Source of the DNA: Deltaproteobacteria bacterium
GTDB taxonomy: Bacteria; Myxococcota; XYA12-FULL-58-9; JAUUZB01
Reading direction: 5' to 3'
Assembly (NCBI GenBank): GCA_030590185.1
Contig: JAUUZB010000218.1
Location: 1-6,773, forward strand
DNA length: 6,773 bases
The notes beneath the pieces are model-generated. The model was given only the letters and a program-made list of their open reading frames with translations, ran no database searches and was not told the origin of the DNA. Both the position numbers and the translations under genes were made by a program. Positions 1-6,530 of the stretch are shown in pieces (position 1 is the first letter of the stretch; the number at the start of each line of letters is the position of its first letter).

Positions 1-2684
1 GCCCCGAGGGCGGCATCGGCGCCGTAGCCCCGCACCCCGGGTTGTCCCGCAAACACCTCCACTGGCAAGTCCGCGGTCTGCAAATCTGCGGGCAGGGTAG
101 CGCCGAGAGCGATTCGATAGATCACGTGGTTGTTGGTGTCGGCCACGAAGAGATCGTTGGAATTCGGATCGAGCAGGACCCCGCGCGGTCCGTCCAGGAA
201 ACAATTGCCGGTGCCGGTGGAGGGACAGCTGTCGCCGGCCACGCCCGGGGTGCCTAGGGCGGTGACGAGGCTCCATGGGGTGTCGGACATCACCACGGCG
301 CGCAGGACGTGCGCCCCGGCCTCGGCCACGAGGAGCTCACCGGCGCTGGCCGCTGGCCGCGGGTCATGGCTCAAACCGGCGGGGTCCCGGATCAGGGGTG
401 AGAACTCGGCGACCGCCCCGGCTATGAGCTCCCCCTCCGGGAAACCCGCCACGGTCGTCAGGACGCCGACGCCGGTGGTGAGATCTAAGCTTCGCAGGCG
501 TGAACGTCCACGGTCGCCGAAGACGAAGAGGTCGGCACCGGGCAGGTAGAGCAGATCAGCGGGGTCGCCCAGGCTGTTCTCCTCCAGCGAACCATCCTCC
601 GGCCGCGCCGCGCCGCCGTACACCGTGGTCAACGCAAACAACGAACCAGCCGGCTCCACGCCACGGATGCGCAGAAAATCATCCACGACCAAGAGCTGAC
701 CCGAGACGTCCGCACCCAAGGCCCGCGGGTACAACAGCTGGCCGTCATAGACGCTGGCGCCAATGTCGAGGTACCCGCCTACCTCTGGAGTGCCAGCCAG
801 GACATAGAGCCCCCTATCGAGCCCAGCCACCGGCGGATCGATGAGCGCCCGGACAATGTGGTTGCCATGGTCGGCGATCACCAGGATGTCGTCGTCGCTC
901 TCGTGCAGGCTCGCCGGAAGGGTGAGCAGGCTCATCGGGTCGTTCAAGGGCGTGGCATCCGCCGCCGGTAGGGGGCCGCCGAAGAGCCAGAGTTGCAGCT
1001 CGGTGGGATTGGCGGGCCCGTCATAGCCGGGCACGCCGGTGCCGACCACCCGGTTCATCACCGGGGTAGCCGGCGGCAAGGGCGCGGGGGGATCGGCGGC
1101 GAGGTAGACATCCGGCAGGTTGACGCTGAAGACCACGTGTTGCCCGCGATCAGCGATGTACAAAACCTCGGTCTTGCGCTGGCTGTCCCAACCGACGGCG
1201 ATCCCCACCGGATCGGCGAAGGAGCAGCTCAGCGGATCGATGTCGACGCCGTTGACGTCGCAGAGCGGGGCGCCCGGGTCGCCGGCGAAGGTCTCGATAG
1301 TCCGCGGCTGCGTGCAGGCCGGGTCACAGGGCACCGCGCAAGGGGTCAGACAGGAGAGGCGCCGCACGACCTGGTTGCCACGGTCGGCGATGTAGACTCG
1401 TTTGAGTAGATCGACCGCGACCGCCGTTGGCTCACGCAGGCGCGCCTCCACCGCATTACCGCCGTCGCCCGTGTAGCCAGGCTGGCCGGTACCGGCCAAG
1501 GCGTGGGCGCCGCCGGAGGAGGGGTTGACCGCCAGGACCACGTGGGAATCGACGAGGGCCAGGGGCATTTGGAGCTGGCCGGGATCCGGCTCCGTGTGGT
1601 TGGTGGCACGGGTGCCGAGTCCCCCTGGCGCCCCTAGCTGAATCAGAGTCGTCGCCGGGATGGCGCTGCCCCCCGCCACGGTCTCGATGATGCCATCGAT
1701 ACGCACCCGACGGATGCGGTAGTTGCCGGTGTCACTGATCAGACGACTGCCATCGGTGTCGATCGCCACCCGGGTGGGAGTCGTGAGGGTCGCGTCGCTC
1801 GCCGGACCTCCGTCACCGAAGTCGGCGGCAGCGGAGGGCGTACAGCCGACGTCACAGACCAAGACCCGGGTGGGGCCCGTGGGCCAGGCCGCCGCGTCTC
1901 CGACGGGCAGCTGCAGGCTGTAGCCCACCTCCCTGCGGTTATCGATCACGAAGAGCATGCCGTCGCTGCCCACCGCCATGCCGGTGGGGCCAAAGTCGTC
2001 CGCCGGGATGTCCGGCAACTCGGCCGCCAGGCGCAGGCGTTGATCCGAACCCATGACCAGGATGCGACCGCGGTTCTGCTCGGCGATGTAGAGGTTGCCC
2101 GCCGCATCAAAGGTCACGGTGGACGGGCCTTCGATGTCACGGGTGTCCGGCTCCTCGCTGTCCGCCGAGCCGTCGGCGGGTGGCGACCAGGCCACGTAGT
2201 TGTCGTTGGCGCAATCGCCAACCGCGAGGGAGACCTCCGTGGTTTGGGCATCGACCCGAAGGACACAGTCCTCGAAAAAGAGACTCACGTAGAGGTCGCC
2301 ATCTCCGTCGGTCGCCGTGGCGGTTGGGGAGCGAATGCTCGAGACGATGCCTGGCCGCCCGAGCACGATGGCAGAGGCAGCGGTGCCGGAACCAAGCATG
2401 GTGGTCAGCATGCCGTCCGGCCCGACCCGCCTGACCCGGTTGCCATCGCGTTCGGTGATGTACACGTTGCCAAGCCGGTCCGGCCAGGCGTCGGTCGGTA
2501 TGCCGAGATTGGCCTCCGTCGCCAGCACCTGATCAGGGGAGAAGCCGATGGTTCCGGACCCGGCGAACAGACTGACACGTCGTCCACCACCGGCACCCGA
2601 GTCGGTGAGCCGGTAGACCCGAGCTGCCGGCGAGTCCACGATCAGCCATTCGCCGCTCGGTCCCACCGCGACTCCGATGGGCAC
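1..2684 (-). repeat. NHL-type beta-propeller blades (about 13, protein-level)
   Basis: The translated minus strand repeats a motif of the form xPxGVAVDxxGxLYIADxxNxxVRRx..G. Clear units begin VPIGVAVG (near 2684), IPTDAWPD (near 2501), SPTATATD, GPSTVTFD, GPTGMAVG, TPTRVAID, EPTAVAVD, DPVGIAVG, DPMSLLTL, YPRALGAD, DPADLLYL, DPAGLSHD and GPRGVLLD. Several are followed by the typical linker (for example AGTGQPGYTGDGG and AGQPGVRGYGAD). The array is still running at base 1. NHL propellers normally have six blades, so at least two stacked propellers are implied. Exact blade boundaries are approximate. Confidence 0.85.
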
Positions 2685-3468
2685 CGACAGGGTGAGCGCC
2701 AGGGGATCGCCGTTCCCCGGACCGAGCCCCCCGAGGACGTTGCCGCGCCAGCTGTTGAGGGCGCAATCCGCGTTGCAGGTGTCGTTGGGGTTGGCGATGT
2801 CGTCGTCACACTCCTCGACCGGTGAGCCACCCTCCAAACTGCGATTGATGATGGAGTCACCGCAGACGTTCTCGACACAACCGACGAGACAGGAGTCCTC
2901 GTCGGTGTTGTTGCCGTCATCACAGGGCTCCACCGGGTTACCACCCACCAGGCTGAAGTTTGGAACGCCATCACCGCAGACGTTCCAGGCCTGGCAATCG
3001 GCCCGGCAATCGTTGGTGTCATCAGTGTCGCCGTCGTCACAAATCTCCGCCGGAGCGCCACCAATCAGACTCTGATTGACTACCCCGTCGCCGCAAACGT
3101 TCAACGCTTGGCAGTCCGCCCGACAGACGTTGGTATCTACCGTGTCGCCGTCGTCGCAGACCTCCACCGGCGAGCCACCCACCATGGCGGCGTTGACCAC
3201 GCCGTCGCCACAGGTGTTGCCTCGACAGGAGTTGAGGCACCCGTCTTCGTCGACGGCGTTGCCGTCGTCACACTCCTCCGCCTGAATGCCGCCGACCTCG
3301 GTGCGGTTGATTGTCCCGTCACCACTCGGTGACGCAGACCCGGTCGGCTGGGCAGTCGGCATCGCTATCGCACTCGAGCTTGGACGCTGAGTCGACCTCC
3401 AGATTTGCCTGGCACCCCGCCCCTGCGCAAAGGGCCAGGGCTACGGAAATGAAAAAGGCGCGGCGCAT
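1..3468 (-). CDS. Exported Myxococcus-type Cys-repeat / NHL beta-propeller protein (frameshifted, 3' end outside window)
   Basis: The start is ATG at 3468-3466, with a GGAGG site 8 nt upstream. The first 20 residues form a signal peptide: MRR, then a hydrophobic FFISVALALCAGAG stretch, then Cys. The Cys might be a lipidation site, but the lipobox (GAGC) is not canonical. A short DSDADCPADRVC motif follows, and the frame then stops at TGA 3321-3319. The +1 frame continues without a stop from 3326 to base 1 (over 1100 codons). It holds five tandem Cys-rich repeats (2751-3326, TIGR02232/DUF4215 type, CGDGxxN...ECDDGN...C...C) and then at least 13 NHL-like blades (about 2684-1). Such proteins are surface or secreted beta-propellers thought to bind other molecules; no catalytic residues are evident. 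An automatic caller may start the long frame at ATG 3362, but that start has no signal peptide and no clear ribosome site. The 3' end lies beyond the window. The family assignment is strong; the ligand is unknown. Confidence 0.9.
2751..3326 (-). repeat. Five tandem Myxococcus-type cysteine-rich repeats (protein-level)
   Basis: There are five units of 38-39 codons, in gene order 3326-3213, 3212-3096, 3095-2979, 2978-2865 and 2864-2751. Each has the plan CGDGxxNxxxxGGxPxExCDDGxxxDxxxCxxxC, giving four Cys per unit, expected to form disulfides outside the cytoplasm. Units 2 and 3 are the most alike (both CGDGVVN, CDDGDT and CRADCQA), which suggests recent duplication. Unit 1 lacks its first Cys because of the frameshift. 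Unit 5 is divergent: its CDDD is followed by IANPNDTC rather than the usual GN...DGC. This matches the TIGR02232 / DUF4215 family by pattern. Confidence 0.9.
3319..3327 (-). other. Frameshift site in the propeller gene
   Basis: The leader frame reads ...VCVTEW and ends at TGA (3321-3319). In the next frame, from 3326, the sequence reads SGDGTIN, which is the start of the first Cys-rich repeat with its first Cys lost. The other four repeats begin TGC/TGT GGC/GGT GA(C/T). Adding GC after GAGT (GAGTGGTGAC to GAGTGCGGTGAC) gives VTECGDGTIN and rejoins both halves. A 2-nt deletion or assembly error is therefore the simplest reading. The stop has the context TGA C, as in the prfB programmed +1 site. 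However, a UGG-to-GGU slip in the P site would pair poorly, and I see no stimulatory Shine-Dalgarno-like element, so programmed shifting is less likely. Confidence 0.75.
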
Positions 3469-3476
3469 GGTTTTTG

Positions 3477-3481
3477 CCTCC
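3477..3481 (-). promoter_or_regulatory. Ribosome binding site fixing the propeller gene start
   Basis: On the minus strand GGAGG lies 8 nt before ATG 3468. It selects this start, which yields a proper signal peptide. The upstream in-frame extension (to 3639) and the downstream out-of-frame ATG at 3362 have no comparable site. Confidence 0.75.
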
Positions 3482-3496
3482 ACTGGCGATCCAACG

Positions 3497-3510
3497 GACA
3501 ACTCGTTGTC
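3497..3510. promoter_or_regulatory. Inverted repeat next to the -10 of the propeller gene (possible operator)
   Basis: GACAAC-TC-GTTGTC is a perfect 6+6 bp dyad with a 2-bp centre. It lies 2 bp downstream of the candidate -10 and about 29 bp upstream of ATG 3468, so it covers the expected transcription start. That position suits a repressor site, but no binder is known from the sequence. Confidence 0.35.
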
Positions 3511-3512
3511 AT

Positions 3513-3541
3513 AGAGTAGGCGAGAAGTCAGATTCCGCCAA
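3513..3541 (-). promoter_or_regulatory. Candidate sigma70-like promoter of the propeller gene
   Basis: On the minus strand TTGGCG (3541-3536) and TACTCT (3518-3513) are separated by exactly 17 nt. They match the consensus at 4/6 and 3/6 positions. This would start transcription about 35-40 nt before the ATG at 3468. Weak hexamers in a GC-rich genome make this tentative. Confidence 0.3.
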
Positions 3542-3630
3542 CTGACGCAGCTGACCGGCGCAATGAACGACGCGCTAACCAATGTGGCGGCGTCGATCCG
3601 CTGCAAAAGTTGAGGCGGCCCCCACCCCCC

Positions 3631-3655
3631 GGTGGACAAGCCATGGCTGTCCGCC
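3631..3655. promoter_or_regulatory. Bulged palindrome within the HhH-gene promoter (operator candidate)
   Basis: Positions 3634-3652 read GGAC, an extra A, AGCCATGGCT, then GTCC. Without the single A this is a perfect 18-bp palindrome (GGACAGCCATGGCTGTCC). The dyad extends outward to GGT (3631-3633) against GCC (3653-3655), with two pairs and one T/G. It fills the spacer between the candidate -35 and -10 elements, where a dimeric repressor or MerR-type activator would bind. It has no loop, so an RNA hairpin role is unlikely. Confidence 0.4.
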
Positions 3656-3661
3656 GATACT
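3633..3661 (+). promoter_or_regulatory. Candidate promoter of the HhH-protein gene
   Basis: TGGACA (3633-3638, 5/6 to TTGACA) and GATACT (3656-3661, 4/6 to TATAAT) are exactly 17 bp apart. Transcription would start near 3668, leaving a leader of only about 10 nt before ATG 3678. If real, it rules out the longer start at 3582, because the promoter would lie inside that extension. Confidence 0.4.
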
Positions 3662-3677
3662 CCCCCTAGAGCGAGCC

Positions 3678-5105
3678 ATGTCCGAGATCCGTTCCAACCT
3701 CCCGAGCGTTGCCCAATACGGGCGTGAGGCCCAGAAGTCCGAAGATGACGTCCGCCAGCTGATCAAGGACATCTCCAAGGATCGCACCAAGGCGACGCAG
3801 CTCCACCGCATGGACCTCAAAACGCTGTCGCCGGCGGCGCGCTCGCTGCTCTCCCAGATGCTCGCCGAGCAGCTACGCGGGCAGCTCCCCCCCAGCCTCG
3901 CCAAGGCGCTCAACAAGGGCACCGTCGACCCGGCCTTGCTCGCCACCCTCTGCGGCCGACTCGCCAACTCGGCGGCCAAGACCGGTCGAGCCGGCACGGC
4001 CGCGACCCCGGAGGCGGCGAGGGCCTCGGCCTCGAACCCGAACCTTCCTCAACAGGCCCTACAGTGGGCCAAGTTCGTGCAGAGCCCCACCGGCGTCAAG
4101 GGTGGCGGCGTTCAAGGCCGCGCCGGCTCCGCCGCTCCCAAGGGGGTCGGCACGGTATTGCAGGAGCTCATCGGCGCCAAGCTCGCCCGGGGCGAGGGAC
4201 CTGGGCTGCGCAGCCCCAAGCTCATCGCCAAGGCGATGCGCGATCTGAGCCCGCAGCAGCGCACCACTCTAATGAACGCGGTGTTCGGCAAGAACCTCGC
4301 CGGCCAGCTCCAAAAGATGGGGATCACCGACCCGCTCATGTTCGTCAAGGCCGGCGCCCTGCCCAGCGACCGCGCCGTGCTCGCCAAGGCCCTCGGTATC
4401 CCCAGGGGTCGACTGCTCGGCCTGTTGATTCGTGCCGAGATGCTCAAGATCGGTCCGGGCCGCAACGGTGAGCTGCCGATCAAGCCGGAGTTCCTCGGTC
4501 CCCTCAAGCAGGCCGGGGTGGCGATGATGGCCACCCTCGCCGCCATGCGCGGCCTCTCCTTCGAAGAGATGAAGCGCCTCTATAAGAAGCTGCGCGACGC
4601 CGCCGGTGGATTCAAGACCGCGGTCAAGGGCGGCCGGGTGCCGGTCAAGCGTGACCTCATCCACTGGGCGCGCACCGCCGCCCGGCGCAAGAGCGACATC
4701 CTCCTCGCCGACAGCGAGGAGTACGACGGCGCCATGGGGCGCGACGACGCCATGGAGTTGATCCAGGCCTGGTACCTGGAGAACCTCCTGTGGGACGCCA
4801 TCGAGGACGCCAAGCGCCGGGCGCGGTTGCACAAGCTCTACCAAGACCAGGAGCGCGAGCGGCAGCGCCAGGACCGCGAGCGCAAGCAGAGCGACGACGA
4901 CGATCCGGATTGGGTGGCGGAAGAAATCGTCCCGGAGCTGATCTACGACGAAGATCGCGACGACAATCTAATGTGCTTCTGGATCACCGACGAGAGCGCC
5001 GACCCAACCAACCCGGGTCAACGGCGCATGTACGTCTGCGTCGATCCAGATACGGGGGCTATCATCCCGCAGCACATTGAGAAGGATTCGGCGCTTCCCA
5101 CCTGA
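3678..5105 (+). CDS. 475-aa cytoplasmic protein with DUF4332-like helix-hairpin-helix region
   Basis: I do not recognise a named gene. The protein has no signal peptide or membrane segment. Residues 1-100 are helical. Residues 101-155 are an Ala/Gly/Ser-rich linker. Residues 156-310 are helical, and 211-305 (MGITDPLMFVKAGALPSDR..., RAEMLKIGPG, LKQAGV) follow the tandem helix-hairpin-helix pattern of DUF4332. Residues 370-405 are a highly charged Arg/Glu/Gln helix, 406-430 are acidic (DDDDPDW), and the last 45 residues look beta-forming. Residues 50-70 (LSPAARSLL...LRGQL) and 190-211 (LSPQQRTTL...LAGQL) align, which suggests an internal duplication. HhH motifs often bind DNA or proteins, but no catalytic motif is seen. 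ATG 3678 is preferred over ATG 3582 because the extension is low in coding character and contains the likely promoter; the ribosome site is weak (GAGCGAG). The gene is divergent from the propeller gene and convergent with the NYN gene. Confidence 0.88.
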   Translation: MSEIRSNLPSVAQYGREAQKSEDDVRQLIKDISKDRTKATQLHRMDLKTLSPAARSLLSQMLAEQLRGQLPPSLAKALNKGTVDPALLATLCGRLANSAAKTGRAGTAATPEAARASASNPNLPQQALQWAKFVQSPTGVKGGGVQGRAGSAAPKGVGTVLQELIGAKLARGEGPGLRSPKLIAKAMRDLSPQQRTTLMNAVFGKNLAGQLQKMGITDPLMFVKAGALPSDRAVLAKALGIPRGRLLGLLIRAEMLKIGPGRNGELPIKPEFLGPLKQAGVAMMATLAAMRGLSFEEMKRLYKKLRDAAGGFKTAVKGGRVPVKRDLIHWARTAARRKSDILLADSEEYDGAMGRDDAMELIQAWYLENLLWDAIEDAKRRARLHKLYQDQERERQRQDRERKQSDDDDPDWVAEEIVPELIYDEDRDDNLMCFWITDESADPTNPGQRRMYVCVDPDTGAIIPQHIEKDSALPT

Positions 5106-5139
5106 TGCGAGGCGAGCCGCCCCGCCCCGAGGCGCGCGC

Positions 5140-5886
5140 CTACTCGTTCCAGTCTTCGTTGCGACGCCGGTCGCGCACGTAGTAGCGGAAGTGCCCGGGG
5201 TTCTCGTCGATCTCACGGCGCTCGATGTCGAACAGGCCGATGGCGCGCAGCAGCTCGCCGAGTTTTTGGTAGCCGTAGTTGCGCGGGTCGAACTCGGGGG
5301 ACTGCTTGACGATGTTGTTGCCGACCGCCGCCTGGATCGCCCAGCCGCTCTCGTCGGAGGAGTCCCTGATCGCCTTGCGGATCATTTTGATCAGCTTCTC
5401 ATCGGCGCGCAGCTCACTGGCCGATTTGCGCCCGGCGTGGGCCGTCTTCTCGCCGACCGCGAAGACTTCGACGTAGACGAACTTGTCGCAGGCGTTGACG
5501 AAGGGGACCGGGGTGTTCTTCTCACCCATGCCGATCACCATCGCTCCGGACTCGCGCAGTCGCGATGCCAGGCGCGTAAAGTCGCTGTCGCTCGAGACGA
5601 TGCAGTAGCCATCGAGCCGGCCGGTGTAGAGCAGGTCCATGGCGTCGATGATCAGGGCGCTGTCGGTGGCGTTCTTGCCGACCGTGTAGCGAAACTGTTG
5701 GATCGGCTGGATCGAGTAGTCGAGGAGGTTCTTCTTCCAGCCGTTGAGGGTCGGGGAGGTCCAGTCGCCGTAGATGCGCCGGACGATCGCCACGCCGTGT
5801 CGAGCGACCTCCGAGAAGATGCCCTCGACGTTGGCGGGCTGAGCGTTGTCGGCATCGATCAATACTGCCAGTGAGTTCTGCGCCAT
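5140..5886 (-). CDS. NYN domain protein, LabA/DUF88 type, with C-terminal LOTUS/OST-HTH-like domain
   Basis: The 248-aa cytoplasmic protein has an N-terminal NYN (PIN-like) domain, residues 5-145. The acidic metal-site motifs are visible: LIDADN (D11, D13), GKNATDSALIIDAMDLL (D75, D81, D84) and SSDSDF (D100, D102), followed by GMGEKNTPVPFVNACDKFVYVE. NYN domains are Mg2+-dependent nuclease folds generally linked to RNA processing, and these residues suggest it is active. Residues 160-238 (LIKMIRKAIRDS...GWAIQAAVGNNI...FDPRNYGYQKLGELLRAI.LFDIE) fit an OST-HTH/LOTUS winged helix, which binds RNA in other proteins. This is a common full-length domain pair. ATG 5886 is supported by GAGG (5897-5894), 7 nt upstream. 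The gene ends 34 bp from the end of the convergent 475-aa gene. Family certain; RNA target unknown. Confidence 0.95.
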   Translation of the reverse strand: MAQNSLAVLIDADNAQPANVEGIFSEVARHGVAIVRRIYGDWTSPTLNGWKKNLLDYSIQPIQQFRYTVGKNATDSALIIDAMDLLYTGRLDGYCIVSSDSDFTRLASRLRESGAMVIGMGEKNTPVPFVNACDKFVYVEVFAVGEKTAHAGRKSASELRADEKLIKMIRKAIRDSSDESGWAIQAAVGNNIVKQSPEFDPRNYGYQKLGELLRAIGLFDIERREIDENPGHFRYYVRDRRRNEDWNE

Positions 5887-6012
5887 GGCTCAACCTCGGG
5901 TGCTCCCGACCCCTGGTGCGACTCGACCGCACCTGGGCGGGTGTAGCCTAACGCCTGGAGAATAGAAAGGGAATCACGCCGGGACTCCTCGAGTATGGCG
6001 CGCCCGAGCTCG
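5887..6012. other. Intergenic region between the 168-aa gene and the NYN gene
   Basis: This 126-bp gap is the leader of the NYN gene. It contains the inverted repeat at 5911-5937, a locally AT-richer patch (about 5957-5975) that could hold a promoter although no well-spaced hexamers stand out, and two adjacent 8-bp palindromes (GGCGCGCC 5997-6004, CGAGCTCG 6005-6012) just after the stop of the 168-aa gene. No convincing intrinsic terminator or small gene is seen. Confidence 0.5.
5911..5937. promoter_or_regulatory. Inverted repeat in the NYN gene leader
   Basis: The arms CCCTGGTGCG (5911-5920) and CGCACCTGGG (5928-5937) pair at nine of ten positions (one T/T mismatch) around a 7-nt loop. It ends 24 nt before the NYN start codon, so it could be a 5' UTR hairpin or an operator. 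It could also slow readthrough from the upstream operon, but no U-run follows on either strand, so it is not a standard intrinsic terminator. Confidence 0.45.
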
Positions 6013-6519
6013 CTACCAGAAGCGCATGCTGGCCAAGAAGGCCGGGATGGTTCGGAAGCGGAAGTGGGTCACCGACTTGGAGATCAACTTGCCGGTGTCG
6101 GCTTCGGTCAAGACGCCGTAACAGGTGGTGTGGGAGACCGGCAGGTTCCACGGCCAGATGTTCACCTTCTCGCCCACGAAACGATACGGCTTGCCCTCGA
6201 CGTCAAAGCGGAAGTCGTAGCGCAGGAATTGGCCGTCGAGGTACTTGAGCTCCAGCGTACCCTTGCACGGCGTCTCGTCGCACAGGCCGTCGACCGACAC
6301 GCTGCCCTCGAGCTCCTGCCAGAGGAACTTGTCGCTGCGTGGGTCGATCCACTCCGAGATGCTCTCGGGGCCCCAGGTGACCTTGAACTGCATCGGCCGG
6401 CGCGCGGTGGAGTCGCCGCAGTCGGCCTCAAAGGCGTGGTCACCGGACATCACCTCGTCCATCCGAAAACCGAGCTTGCCCTCGCGGGCCTTCTTGACGA
6501 TCTCTCCCAATCCAAACAT
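6013..6519 (-). CDS. Conserved-looking 168-aa beta-rich protein of unknown function
   Basis: The product is 168 aa with no signal peptide or membrane helix. A short amphipathic N-terminus (MFGLGEIVKKAREG) precedes a beta-strand-rich body. The central part (LEGSVSVDGL, KGTLELKYLDG, LRYDFRFDVEGKPYRFVGEKV) and the end (SHTTCYGVLTEADTG, THFRFRTIPAFLASMRFW) resemble, by eye, the beta domain attached to some GMC/cholesterol-oxidase-like flavoproteins. That domain shows the same order of 'mrY.l.f.d..G..y...G.K', a T-T-Y motif and a terminal F..sfr. Four Cys are present (34, 80, 85, 133). This resemblance is recalled, not tested. The start is secure: AGGAGG (6530-6525) lies 5 nt upstream. It follows the TetR gene by 9 bp on the same strand, so the two are probably cotranscribed and it may be a target of that regulator. 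Confidence 0.85.
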   Translation of the reverse strand: MFGLGEIVKKAREGKLGFRMDEVMSGDHAFEADCGDSTARRPMQFKVTWGPESISEWIDPRSDKFLWQELEGSVSVDGLCDETPCKGTLELKYLDGQFLRYDFRFDVEGKPYRFVGEKVNIWPWNLPVSHTTCYGVLTEADTGKLISKSVTHFRFRTIPAFLASMRFW

Positions 6520-6524
6520 CTGGG

Positions 6525-6530
6525 CCTCCT
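6525..6530 (-). promoter_or_regulatory. Ribosome binding site overlapping the TetR stop codon
   Basis: AGGAGG (6530-6525) shares its first two bases with the TAG stop (6531-6529) of the upstream regulator and lies 5 nt before ATG 6519. This arrangement is typical of translationally coupled operon genes. Confidence 0.7.

Noticed and set aside
2040..2825. Plus-strand open frame of 261 codons opposite the propeller gene
   Set aside because: It is antisense to clear NHL blades, has no recognisable domain, and is the kind of long shadow frame expected in high-GC DNA.
3622..3635. CCACC-CCCC-GGTGG hairpin considered as a terminator or leader element
   Set aside because: It is a 5-bp stem in a C-run, overlaps the larger palindrome, and has no U-tract.
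3582..3677. N-terminal extension of the 475-aa protein from ATG 3582
   Set aside because: The extra 32 residues are low in coding character and would contain the candidate promoter and palindrome.
4269..4844. Minus-strand open frame of 191 codons within the 475-aa gene
   Set aside because: It is antisense to the structured HhH region and has no plausible start signal or domain.
5130..5141. 12-bp palindrome AGGCGCGCGCCT between the convergent genes, considered as a terminator
   Set aside because: It has no loop and no T-run on either side and overlaps the NYN stop codon. GC-rich palindromes of this type arise easily by chance here.
5077..5874. Plus-strand open frame of 265 codons opposite the NYN gene
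   Set aside because: Composition (Val/Asp/Leu/Arg-rich) is that of an antisense shadow, while the minus strand encodes an unmistakable NYN-LOTUS protein with a good ribosome site.
5997..6012. Adjacent 8-bp palindromes after the 168-aa gene, considered as an attachment site or terminator
   Set aside because: They are short, simple GC-rich sequences with no T-run, no second copy and no integrase nearby.
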